Origin: Methanolacinia petrolearia DSM 11571
Lineage (GTDB): Archaea; Halobacteriota; Methanomicrobia; Methanomicrobiales; Methanomicrobiaceae
DNA: 64,000 bases
NCBI RefSeq assembly: GCF_000147875.1
Contig: NC_014507.1
Location: 682,001-746,000 of the forward strand
Reading direction: 5' to 3'
Shown: one piece after another, positions 45,263 through 53,490 of the stretch
Numbering within the stretch: position 1 is the first letter of the stretch
Layout of the letters: each line of letters begins with the position of its first letter
Notes under the pieces: model-generated
What the model was told of the DNA's origin: nothing
What the model saw: the letters and a program-made list of their open reading frames with translations, nothing else
The model's database searches: none
Position numbers and translations under genes: made by a program

Positions 45263-46252
45263 ATGCAGCAGAGGGAGATCACCTACTCGCGCAATGTATT
45301 TTTACCCCTGACCAATGTGTGCAGGAACAGGTGCGGCTACTGCATCTTCAGGACTCCCGTAGGGCCGGACTGTGTCATGCCCCGCGAAGAGGCGGAAGGC
45401 ATAATCGGGGCCGGTGCCGCTGCGGGATGTACAGAGGCCCTTTTTACTTTCGGTGAAAAACCTGAAGAGGAGATCGGTTTTTCCGGATACATCGAAAAAA
45501 CCGGATATTCTACAATTCTCGATTACTGCTACGACATGTGTGAGTTTTCCATTTCCTCCGGGATGCTGCCGCATACCAATGCGGGGATTCTCGATTACAA
45601 TGAGCTTGATGTGCTTAAGGAAGTCAACGCTAGCATGGGCCTCATGCTCGAGACGACCGCTGAGATCCCCGCCCACAGGAACTCTCCCGGCAAGAAGCCG
45701 GAGGTGAGGATCACGATGATGGAGGATGCGGGGAAGCTCCGGATACCCTTTACGACGGGAATTCTCGTGGGAATCGGCGAGACCGCCGCGGATCGCGAGG
45801 AGTCCTTTGAAGTCATCCGTGATCTCCACAAGCGTTATGGGCATATCCAGGAGGTCATCGTCCAGAACTTTTGCCCGAAGGACGGGACCGATATGAAGGA
45901 CTATCCTACTGTGGGAAGAGAGGAGTTCTGTTCGGCGATATCATCCGCACGGGAGATCCTGCCTGCCGATATATCCGTTCAGATCCCCCCTAACCTTGCG
46001 GATGCGCAGTATTTCATCGGGTGCGGTGTCAACGATCTCGGCGGCGTTTCCCCTGTAACGATCGATTATGTCAACCCCGAGCACCCATGGCCCGCAATCG
46101 ACGAACTGAAGGCTACAGTCGGGGATCACGTGCTGAAAGAGAGGTTGTGCATATACCAGAGGTACATCGATAAAGGCTGGTTTCCGGAGAGGCTTAAGTG
46201 CCTTATTGAAAAACTTAATGATGATATCGGAAAGAGAAATGAGCAACAATAA
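45263..46252 (+). CDS. cofG: 7,8-didemethyl-8-hydroxy-5-deazariboflavin synthase subunit CofG
   Basis: Radical SAM enzyme that with CofH makes Fo, the chromophore of F420. 329 residues from ATG 45263. The cluster motif CRNRCGYC (CxxxCxxC) sits near residue 20, with later LLETTAEIPAHRNSPGKKPEVR and QEVIVQNFCPK typical of CofG. A TTG at 45257 is a weaker start. cofH is not in this window. purC follows 18 bases later, so F420 and purine genes may share one transcript. Confidence 0.94.
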   Translation: MQQREITYSRNVFLPLTNVCRNRCGYCIFRTPVGPDCVMPREEAEGIIGAGAAAGCTEALFTFGEKPEEEIGFSGYIEKTGYSTILDYCYDMCEFSISSGMLPHTNAGILDYNELDVLKEVNASMGLMLETTAEIPAHRNSPGKKPEVRITMMEDAGKLRIPFTTGILVGIGETAADREESFEVIRDLHKRYGHIQEVIVQNFCPKDGTDMKDYPTVGREEFCSAISSAREILPADISVQIPPNLADAQYFIGCGVNDLGGVSPVTIDYVNPEHPWPAIDELKATVGDHVLKERLCIYQRYIDKGWFPERLKCLIEKLNDDIGKRNEQQ

Positions 46253-46270
46253 TTCAAGGGCATAACTAAC

Positions 46271-46993
46271 ATGGCGAAAAAAGAACTGCTTTATGAAGGA
46301 AAAGCAAAATCCGTCTACGGGACCGACAATCCGGATGAACTGATTGCCGTATTCAGGGACGACATCACCGCGTTCAACGGTGAAAAGAAGGACCAGTTTT
46401 CAGGCAAAGGCGTCTATAATGCAACCGTCTCGGCATTCTTCTTTAGCATGCTCGAGGAGAAGGGAATTAAGACGCATTTTATAGGAATGATCGATGAGAG
46501 AACGATGCTGGTCTCGAAACTGAAGATGATCCCCCTTGAGGTCATCGGAAGGAACAGGGCAGCTGGCTCACTCGTGAAAAAATTCCCGTTCGAAAACGGG
46601 CAGGTCCTAAATCCGCCGCTGGTCGTTACGGATTACAAGAACGATGAACGCGGAGACCCTCCCATCTGCGACGATATCATATATGCCCTCGGTCTCCTGA
46701 CACCCGAAGAGCTGAAAGAAGTCCGCGAGATGGCACTGAAGATCAATAAGATACTCTTCGAATTCTTCGACAAACTTGGCCTTGTATTCGTCGACTTCAA
46801 GATCGAATTCGGCAGGCTCGGGGACGAGATCGTCCTCGGGGACGAGATCAGCATGGACTCGATGCGTCTCTGGGATAAGGAAACCGGCGAGTCTTTTGAC
46901 AAGGATGTCTACAGGTTCGGAAAAGGGGATGTCATGTCCGCATACGGTCGTGTCGTCGAAAAGATTGAGGAATGGAAGAGACAAAATATTTAG
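46271..46993 (+). CDS. purC: SAICAR synthetase PurC
   Basis: Joins CAIR and aspartate with ATP in purine synthesis. 240 residues, standard length. Motifs: LLYEGKAKSVYGTDNPDELIAVFRDDITAFNG, VIGRNRAAGSLVKKFPF, LVFVDFKIEFGRLGDEIVLGDEISMDSMRLWD. It starts a purC-purS-purQ run with gaps of 8 and 4 bases, the usual archaeal grouping. purL is not visible in the window. Confidence 0.97.
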   Translation: MAKKELLYEGKAKSVYGTDNPDELIAVFRDDITAFNGEKKDQFSGKGVYNATVSAFFFSMLEEKGIKTHFIGMIDERTMLVSKLKMIPLEVIGRNRAAGSLVKKFPFENGQVLNPPLVVTDYKNDERGDPPICDDIIYALGLLTPEELKEVREMALKINKILFEFFDKLGLVFVDFKIEFGRLGDEIVLGDEISMDSMRLWDKETGESFDKDVYRFGKGDVMSAYGRVVEKIEEWKRQNI

Positions 46994-47001
46994 GTGGATC
47001 C

Positions 47002-47250
47002 ATGAAGTTCAGCTTGAAGATTACAATCTCGTTAAAAAAAGGGATGCTCGATCCCGAGGCGCTTGCAATTAAACACGCACTTGACAATCTCAGCTTTAAT
47101 GTAGAGTCGCTCGGCACGGCAAGGGTGTTCTTTATCGAAGTCGACGAAAGCAGTGAGGATGCTGCAAGGCAGAAGGGGCAGGATATGTGCGATCGCCTCC
47201 TTGCAAACCCGGTAATCCACAGCTACGAGATCGAGGTATCAGGGGTTTAA
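47002..47250 (+). CDS. purS: FGAM synthase subunit PurS
   Basis: 82-residue small subunit that holds PurL and PurQ together in formylglycinamidine synthesis. Sequence FSLKITISLKKGMLDPEALAIKHALDNL, then a VFFIEVDE strand and CDRLLANPVIHSYEIEV, match PurS. The ATG at 47002 has AGGTGG just upstream; an open frame to 46972 lies inside purC and is not used. purQ starts 4 bases after. Confidence 0.95.
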   Translation: MKFSLKITISLKKGMLDPEALAIKHALDNLSFNVESLGTARVFFIEVDESSEDAARQKGQDMCDRLLANPVIHSYEIEVSGV

Positions 47251-47254
47251 AATA

Positions 47255-47950
47255 ATGAGATTTGCCGTAATCAGGTTCGGCGGAAGCAACTGCGACCTGG
47301 ATGCTGTTCATGTGCTGCAGGATGTATGCGGGATCGATACCGATCCGGTCTGGTATAAGGAAGGCCTTGCCCGCAAATACGATGCGATACTGATCCCAGG
47401 CGGCTTCAGCTATGGGGATTATCTCCGTGCAGGGGCGATCGCCACAAGGACCCCGATAATGAAGGACGTGATCAGGCACGCGGATGCGGGCGGACTGGTA
47501 ATCGGCATATGCAACGGCGCCCAGATCTCCGCCGAGAGCAGGCTGGTCCCGGGTGTTTTTACGATAAACGAGTACCCGAAGTTTATCTGTGAAAAGGCCT
47601 ATCTGAAAGTGGAGAACAATACGTCGCCTTTTACAAGCCTCTACGAGGAGGGGGAAGTCATCAGCATCCCGATCGCCCACAAGGAAGGGCGGTACGTTGC
47701 GGACGATGACACGCTCACAAGGCTCGAGAAGGAGAACAGGATTGCATTCAGGTTCTGCGATTCGAAGGGGAATGTTACTCCTGAAGCAAATCCTAACGGT
47801 GCGGCAGGGAATATCACCGGGATTCTCGGGGAGAAGGGAAACGTTCTTGCAATGATGCCTCACCCCGAGAGGGCGTCGGAGGAGATCCTCGGTTCGACTG
47901 ACGGAAAGAAGATCTTCGATTCGATGATATCCTACATAGAATCCTGTTAG
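47255..47950 (+). CDS. purQ: FGAM synthase glutaminase subunit PurQ
   Basis: Provides ammonia from glutamine for FGAM synthesis. 231 residues, class I amidotransferase: GGFSYGDYLRAGAIA, nucleophile in GICNGAQISAES, and the His/Glu pair in MMPHPERASEE near the end. Directly follows purS. A ferredoxin:thioredoxin reductase-like gene comes 21 bases later and may be read through. Confidence 0.97.
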   Translation: MRFAVIRFGGSNCDLDAVHVLQDVCGIDTDPVWYKEGLARKYDAILIPGGFSYGDYLRAGAIATRTPIMKDVIRHADAGGLVIGICNGAQISAESRLVPGVFTINEYPKFICEKAYLKVENNTSPFTSLYEEGEVISIPIAHKEGRYVADDDTLTRLEKENRIAFRFCDSKGNVTPEANPNGAAGNITGILGEKGNVLAMMPHPERASEEILGSTDGKKIFDSMISYIESC

Positions 47951-47971
47951 AGAATAATTCGGAGCAAAAGA

Positions 47972-48271
47972 ATGGCAAACGATGAAATATCACAGGAAGA
48001 GATCGAGGCGTTGTCCGGGGAGATCGAGGAGTGGGCGGAGTCTTATGCCGATGAAAGCGGCTATAAGCTGAACAAGGACGAGCAACAGAAAAAGGCGGTT
48101 CTTAAAGGACTTGCGAGGAACAAACTGAAGTTCGGTGAGAGGTACTGCCCGTGCAGGATAAGATCCGGCGATCCCGAGAAGGACAAAGAGATTATCTGCC
48201 CGTGCATATTCCATAAGGACGAGGTTGAAAAAGACGGCAACTGTCACTGCAACCTCTTCTTTGATAAATAA
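47972..48271 (+). CDS. Ferredoxin:thioredoxin reductase catalytic-chain protein
   Basis: 99 residues. The Cys pattern YCPCR...CPC...CHC is the FTR catalytic-chain signature: a 4Fe-4S cluster beside a redox disulphide. Plants and cyanobacteria use it with a variable subunit; archaea have the catalytic chain alone, reducing thioredoxin-like proteins from ferredoxin or another donor. The N-terminus is a charged helix. AGCAAAAGA precedes the ATG. It may be co-transcribed with the purine genes. Confidence 0.9.
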   Translation: MANDEISQEEIEALSGEIEEWAESYADESGYKLNKDEQQKKAVLKGLARNKLKFGERYCPCRIRSGDPEKDKEIICPCIFHKDEVEKDGNCHCNLFFDK

Positions 48272-48364
48272 TTCGGGAAATAAACGAATGGAATCGAAAG
48301 GAAATCTTTTGAAAAAAATCCTTTTGAAACAATTTTTTATCGATAACGTACAACGGTTTTCATA

Positions 48365-49003
48365 ATGGTTATTGCTGTAATTCCGTTCAGGCCGGAAAAT
48401 CCGAAGACGAGACTTTCGTGTGTCCTGGATCAGGCGGAGCGTGAGAAGTTCGCCCTGATGATGCTCAGGGACGTCGTCGAAAAGACCACACTTGCAGGCT
48501 GCAGCACAATACTGCTATCGACGGAGAAATATCATGTTGACGGAGCGTCCACAGTCGTCAAAGAGCTCGGCTTAAACGAAGCCCTGAACGAATTTCTTTC
48601 CGAAACCGATGAACCCATACTGATAATAATGTCGGACATCCCGCTCGTCACTCTTGAAAACATTGAATCAATACTTTCTGTCGAATCGGACTGCGCAATA
48701 GTCCCGGGTCGGGGAGGGGGAACGAATACGATATTCATAAAGGAGCCGTCCAGGTTCAGGGTCGATTTTTACGGTGCAAGCTTCCTCGATCACATGAATA
48801 TTGCAAAGGAGGCAGGTCTCAGCGTCGAGGTGATCGATACGTTCCGCATGTCGACGGATATAGATGAAAAAGAGGACCTTGTCGAGATTCTCCTGCACGG
48901 AAACGGGGAGAGCCGCCGGTACCTGGAATCACTCGGTTTTACGATCTCTGTCAATAAGGGCAGGGTTGGAGTTCATCGCGACTCCCATGAAGAGGCACTC
49001 TGA
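48365..49003 (+). CDS. cofC: 2-phospho-L-lactate guanylyltransferase CofC
   Basis: Makes lactyl-diphosphoguanosine (or the phosphoenolpyruvyl equivalent) for F420 assembly. 212 residues, nucleotidyltransferase fold: VIPFRPENPKTRLS near the start, IIMSDIPLVT with the metal Asp, VPGRGGGTNTIFI and YGASFLDHMNIAKEAG. Its 3' end overlaps the opposing cofE gene by 75 bases, so two F420 genes share coding DNA on both strands. Confidence 0.92.
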   Translation: MVIAVIPFRPENPKTRLSCVLDQAEREKFALMMLRDVVEKTTLAGCSTILLSTEKYHVDGASTVVKELGLNEALNEFLSETDEPILIIMSDIPLVTLENIESILSVESDCAIVPGRGGGTNTIFIKEPSRFRVDFYGASFLDHMNIAKEAGLSVEVIDTFRMSTDIDEKEDLVEILLHGNGESRRYLESLGFTISVNKGRVGVHRDSHEEAL

Positions 49004-49729
49004 AGGTTCGATCGAACCGACACCGGAGCTTCCTTTTGAGATATATTTGGAAAGGCCCCTTATTATCGCAACAGGAGTGCACTCGTCTGATTCTCCCATT
49101 ACCAGTTCAGCGGCTGACGCAAGGTTGTCGCCGACTGCAAGTCTCGTTACTTCAAGTTCGTGCCCGAAGAGATCCTTTTTTCCTCTTTCATCTGTAATTG
49201 CTGAGACACCGTAGCAGCCTATTGCGACTCCGGAGCACCCAAGGCGCATTGCGTGCGTCCTTGAATCTATTACCAGAACTCCGGTCTCTTTTCCGGTCTT
49301 TTCCAGGATCTTATCATGGATTCTCTTTGCACTTTCATCCGGATCTTTCGGGAGGGTTACCACGCAGCCCGGCGGTGCGTTCGAACCGTCGACGCCTGCA
49401 TTAGGAAGAAGAGTCCCGCTTTTAAGGCTTAACAGGAACCCGGGGATACCGCCCGCGATGCTGTCGCTTTCTGAGATTACGATCTCGGCGAGCCTTGCAT
49501 CGATCTTATACATCCGTTCATATTCGTACGCCTTTTCTGAGGGGGTCACATCTGAAAGCCTGACTATTGCATCTTCCGTCGTTGCAAGCCCGCTCTCGGC
49601 AATGGCAATAATATCTCCGTCTAAGATGCCTCCGGCCTGGCTGGATTCATCGATTATTATTTCGGCCATATCGTCGCCGGGGATCAATATCTTCGTTTTT
49701 ATACCAAAAACCTGAAAAGAACTGCCCAT
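48929..49729 (-). CDS. cofE: Coenzyme F420-0:L-glutamate ligase CofE
   Basis: GTP-dependent addition of gamma-linked glutamates to F420-0. 266 residues: FGIKTKILIPGDDMAEII at the N-terminus, GDIIAIAESGLATTE, NAGVDGSNAPPG, VLVIDSRTHAMRLGCSGVAIGCYGVSAI, and DLFGHELEVTRLAVGDNLASAAELVMGE, all typical of CofE/FbiB-N. Its ATG overlaps the stop of folP by one base (TAATG). It ends inside cofC on the other strand. Confidence 0.96.
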   Translation of the reverse strand: MGSSFQVFGIKTKILIPGDDMAEIIIDESSQAGGILDGDIIAIAESGLATTEDAIVRLSDVTPSEKAYEYERMYKIDARLAEIVISESDSIAGGIPGFLLSLKSGTLLPNAGVDGSNAPPGCVVTLPKDPDESAKRIHDKILEKTGKETGVLVIDSRTHAMRLGCSGVAIGCYGVSAITDERGKKDLFGHELEVTRLAVGDNLASAAELVMGESDECTPVAIIRGLSKYISKGSSGVGSIEPSECLFMGVAMNSNPALIDRDRKTE

Positions 49730-50538
49730 TATAACCTGTTTAACTTTTCAAATACTCTGATTAAATCTTTTGTATCGGAAACGTCGTGAGCCCTGACGAT
49801 CGCCGCTCCTGTCTCCAGGAGGCTGTAGGTTACGGCAAGAGTTCCGGGGAGTCTTCCTTCGGGAGGGGCATTTACCAGGTCTCCGATAAATGTCTTCCTC
49901 GAAACCGCTGCAAGAAGGGGGTAGCCGAATGCGTTCAGCTCGTCAAAACGCCTGACGATCTCCCAGTCGTCCTCGGATGTCCTTTCCGGTGTCCATCGTC
50001 CCACTGCCGGGTCAAGGATGATCTCGTCGATCCCGTTTTCCCTGGCCCGGTTCAATACTACATTAAGTGCGTCGCATATTGCATCAAAACCCTTCGGGTC
50101 GCCGGGCAGATCGTATGATGCCATAAGGACGGCGGGAAGGCCCGAGTCCCCGGCAACCTTTGCGAACTTCTCGTTTGCAAGCCCGTGGATGTCGTTGATG
50201 CAGCTTATATCGTATTTAAGGCATGTCTCAAGCACTTCAGGATACATCGTATCCACCGAGACGGGGATGCCGCTGCCGGAAAATTCCGAGAGTGCGGTCT
50301 TCATCCGCTCCGACTCTTCTGCCAGGGAGATCGGTGCCGAAAGAGGGGCCGTGCTTCTCGCACCGATATCGATTATGTCGGCACCTTTCTCGACGAGAAG
50401 CGCCGCCTGTTCATATACACCTTCGGGCCTTGTATAAGAACCGGAAAAAAAGGATTCGGGGCTACAGTTGACAACACCCATTATTCTTACGGGATTGTCT
50501 CCCCCAACGGTTATTTTATCTATATTACAGGTTCGCAT
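49729..50538 (-). CDS. folP: Dihydropteroate synthase-like protein
   Basis: 269 residues. TIM-barrel pterin-binding signature: [29 protein letters not shown] (first pterin/phosphate loop), [16 protein letters not shown], and [12 protein letters not shown]. In bacteria it joins pterin and p-aminobenzoate. Archaeal forms may serve folate or methanopterin synthesis and the substrate is uncertain. It overlaps folD upstream by 14 bases and cofE downstream by one. Confidence 0.88.
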   Translation of the reverse strand: MRTCNIDKITVGGDNPVRIMGVVNCSPESFFSGSYTRPEGVYEQAALLVEKGADIIDIGARSTAPLSAPISLAEESERMKTALSEFSGSGIPVSVDTMYPEVLETCLKYDISCINDIHGLANEKFAKVAGDSGLPAVLMASYDLPGDPKGFDAICDALNVVLNRARENGIDEIILDPAVGRWTPERTSEDDWEIVRRFDELNAFGYPLLAAVSRKTFIGDLVNAPPEGRLPGTLAVTYSLLETGAAIVRAHDVSDTKDLIRVFEKLNRL

Positions 50539-51361
50539 GTCTTCTGGCCGATTCCAGAGTGTTTTCCATGAGCGTCGCGATGGTCATGGGCCCGACTCCG
50601 CCGGGAACGGGAGTTATTGCCGAAGCGATTGGTTCGACCTTCTCGAAGTCCACGTCGCCGCAGAGCTTCCCGTTTTCGTCATGGTTTGTGCCTACGTCGA
50701 TTACGACCGCACCCTTCTTAACCATCTCAGGCCCGACGAATCTCGCCCGGCCAATGGCAGATATGAGAATGTCGGCCTTTGAAGTCTCTTCTGCAAGATT
50801 TTGCGTCTTCGAATGGCATACCGTGACCGTTGCATCGGCATTGATCAGGAGTGCGGCCATAGGTCTTCCGACATCCACCGATCTTCCTATGACAACCGCC
50901 TTCTTTCCGGCCGGGTCTATCTCGTACTCCCTGAGGATGGTCATGATTCCGCCCGGAGTGCATGGCACGAAGTCCGGCCTTCCGCTGAAAAGCCTGCCGT
51001 TGTTTAACGGGTGAAAGCCGTCCACGTCCTTCTCAGGAATCACAGATTCGATGACCTTCTCGGTATCGATTCCCCTGGGAAGGGGGAGTTGGACGAGTAT
51101 CCCGTGCACCGCAGGGTCTTTGTTGAGTTTTTCAACGGCGTTTATGACATCCTCAGTCATGGAGTCCCCCGGAAGCTCGACTCCCACGGACCTGATGCCG
51201 ACTTTTCCGCAGGCGTTGTGCTTCATCCTGACGTACAGCTGCGAGGCCGGGTCTTCTCCGACGATCACGGTTGCAAGACAGGGTTTCAGGTCCGTCTTTT
51301 CGATCTCCGATTTTACGATCGCGAGTCTCTTTTCCGAGAGCTCTTTTCCGTTCAGTATCAT
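50525..51361 (-). CDS. folD: Methylene-THF dehydrogenase/methenyl-THF cyclohydrolase FolD
   Basis: Interconverts 5,10-methylene-THF and 10-formyl-THF with NAD(P). 278 residues: [14 protein letters not shown] with catalytic Lys region, [45 protein letters not shown] (dinucleotide loop), and [18 protein letters not shown]. Most methanogens rely on methanopterin, so FolD marks a working folate branch. The ATG overlaps the glyA stop (ATGA). Confidence 0.96.
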   Translation of the reverse strand: MILNGKELSEKRLAIVKSEIEKTDLKPCLATVIVGEDPASQLYVRMKHNACGKVGIRSVGVELPGDSMTEDVINAVEKLNKDPAVHGILVQLPLPRGIDTEKVIESVIPEKDVDGFHPLNNGRLFSGRPDFVPCTPGGIMTILREYEIDPAGKKAVVIGRSVDVGRPMAALLINADATVTVCHSKTQNLAEETSKADILISAIGRARFVGPEMVKKGAVVIDVGTNHDENGKLCGDVDFEKVEPIASAITPVPGGVGPMTIATLMENTLESARRHANL

Positions 51362-52629
51362 GAGACTTCAGGATATAACGTATATTTTGAGGCGAAGGCT
51401 TCCACTTCCTTCTTAACCTCGCTGATCTCGGCCTTGGAGTTCTTGTTCTTGCATACGTCCTTGAGAACCCTTGCAATCCAGTGCCCGATCTGCTTCATCT
51501 CGTCTTCTTTCATTCCGCGTGACGTTACTGCGGGCGTTCCGATACGAAGGCCGGATGTCACGAACGGGCTGAGCTTCTCTCTCGGGATTGTATTCTTGTT
51601 TACCGTTATGCCTGCCTCTCCGAGATATGTCTCGGCTTCGAGACCCGTGAGGTGGTCGCCGTTTGTGCTCAGGTTCGTCAGGTCGAGAAGAATCAGGTGG
51701 TTGTCGGTTCCGCCGGATACGAGGTCGAGACCTTCTTCAATGAGGACTTCGGCCATCGCCTTCGAGTTCTTGACGATCTGCTTTGCATATTCCTTAAATG
51801 AAGGCTGAAGAGCCTCGTGGAAGCAAACCGCTTTTCCTGCGATTACATGCATGAGAGGCCCTCCCTGCATTCCGGGGAATACGGACTTGTCGATTGCCTG
51901 TGCGTTCTCTTCTCCGCACATTATCGCACCTCCTCTCGGTCCGCGAAGCGTCTTGTGCGTGGTTGTTGTTGTTATATCGACTACTCCTACTGATGTAGGG
52001 TGGGCGCCTCCTGCAACAAGACCTGCGATGTGTGCGATATCGGCCATACAGTATGCACCAACTTCTTCCGCGATCTCCTTGAATGCCTTGAAATCGATAA
52101 TCCTTGGGTAGGCACTTGCACCGCAGACGATCATCTTCGGCTTCTCTTTCCTTGCCTGGTCAGCAATCTGGGCATAGTCGAGCGTTTCGGTCTCGGAGTC
52201 CACGCCGTAATGCGATACGCTGTACCATTTCCCTGTAATATTTACCGGTGAGCCGTGCGAAAGATGTCCGCCCTGCGAGAGGTCCTGGCTCATCATGAGA
52301 TCCTTATGCTGCATGAATGCGAAATAAACCGCCTGGTTCGCCTGGCTTCCCGAAACAGCCTGGACGTTCGCATGCTCTGCGCCGAAGAGTTCGCACAGCC
52401 TGTCGCGTGCGAGGTTCTCGACCATGTCGTGGAATTCACAGCCGCCGTAGTATCTTTTGCCGGGGTATCCTTCGGCATATTTGTTTGTCATTATCGAGCC
52501 TACGGCTTCCAGAACGGCTTTGCTTACAACATTTTCCGATGCGATCAGTTCAAGGCCGTTAATCTGACGCATTCTCTCTTTTTCAATCAGATTGAATATT
52601 TCCGGATCTGTATCTGACAGGTAGGACAT
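51358..52629 (-). CDS. glyA: Serine hydroxymethyltransferase
   Basis: Serine plus a reduced pterin to glycine and methylene-pterin. 423 residues from ATG 52629 ([15 protein letters not shown]); a TTG two codons earlier is less likely. PLP Lys in [17 protein letters not shown], with [10 protein letters not shown] and [15 protein letters not shown]. In methanogens GlyA may use THF or H4MPT. Adjacency to folD suggests THF here. It leads the glyA-folD-folP-cofE operon, whose genes all overlap. Confidence 0.97.
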   Translation of the reverse strand: MSYLSDTDPEIFNLIEKERMRQINGLELIASENVVSKAVLEAVGSIMTNKYAEGYPGKRYYGGCEFHDMVENLARDRLCELFGAEHANVQAVSGSQANQAVYFAFMQHKDLMMSQDLSQGGHLSHGSPVNITGKWYSVSHYGVDSETETLDYAQIADQARKEKPKMIVCGASAYPRIIDFKAFKEIAEEVGAYCMADIAHIAGLVAGGAHPTSVGVVDITTTTTHKTLRGPRGGAIMCGEENAQAIDKSVFPGMQGGPLMHVIAGKAVCFHEALQPSFKEYAKQIVKNSKAMAEVLIEEGLDLVSGGTDNHLILLDLTNLSTNGDHLTGLEAETYLGEAGITVNKNTIPREKLSPFVTSGLRIGTPAVTSRGMKEDEMKQIGHWIARVLKDVCKNKNSKAEISEVKKEVEAFASKYTLYPEVS

Positions 52630-52873
52630 ATGCAAAAGTGTTTGACCTGAAGAGATTATATTGTTTCTACACCGGATGCGGGTTATGTTTGTATTGCGGA
52701 GATGTGATTGCGTTTTTCAGGTTCCCTGATGATTAGTCTGCAGGATGCGCATATCCGGCATAAGTCTTCAGGTGGATACGCTCCGGCAACTGTTAAATAA
52801 GATGTGATTCTTTTTTTATGCCAAATATTATTAAAGTTATAAGATTACCTTTATTTAACCCGGGGAATTCCAG

Positions 52874-53437
52874 ATGTCAGATATGAATTCGGATGCAAAA
52901 GTCAGGGATCTTGAGCATGTGCTCGAGGAAAAGGAGCGGGAGATTCAGATGCTGAGAGACAGTATACATGAGTATAATGAAAGAAATCCTGTTGGCGAAG
53001 AGAGGATCAAGAGTATTGAAAAGCGGATAAATGAGATCGACGGACTTATGAAAGGCCTTATGGAAGAGATGCTTGATGTCAAGGCATGCCTCCAGAAGAT
53101 CTCGAAATCGATAGATGAAGATTCGGTTAATGTCCCCAAGAGGACTCCAAGGGAGTCCAGGAGATATCCTCCGGTCGTATCTCCTTCGGCAAACGCAGAA
53201 AGAAAGGCAGCAGTTGCAGAAGCGGCGGCCCCGCCGGCTCCTAAAGAAAAAAAGATGATCATACAGCCGGACGGGACTATGCAGCCCGAAGAACGGTCCG
53301 GGGAAGAGATGATTGTTGCCGATCACAGGAATTCGGGAAGATCTGCAGGGAGAAGGGGCGACCCGAAAGAGTCGAAGCCTCTTATATATGCAGATGACGA
53401 CGATTCGATAGAGATCAAAAGAAAGAGCAGCAGATAA
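52874..53437 (+). CDS. Coiled-coil protein upstream of smc
   Basis: 187 residues, not recognised. Residues about 7-90 form a coiled coil (VRDLEHVLEEKEREIQML and KSIEKRINEIDGLMKGLMEEMLDV). The rest is low-complexity: basic/Pro region, AAVAEAAAPPAPKEKK, and a charged C-terminus. It sits 53 bases before smc on the same strand, so it could be a chromosome-organisation accessory, but this rests on position only. A TATA-like stretch precedes it. Confidence 0.7.
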   Translation: MSDMNSDAKVRDLEHVLEEKEREIQMLRDSIHEYNERNPVGEERIKSIEKRINEIDGLMKGLMEEMLDVKACLQKISKSIDEDSVNVPKRTPRESRRYPPVVSPSANAERKAAVAEAAAPPAPKEKKMIIQPDGTMQPEERSGEEMIVADHRNSGRSAGRRGDPKESKPLIYADDDDSIEIKRKSSR

Positions 53438-53490
53438 TAGGCGTTAATTTTGGGTAAATATCCCTAACAGCCCCTGAGGAGTAGCGGTCT

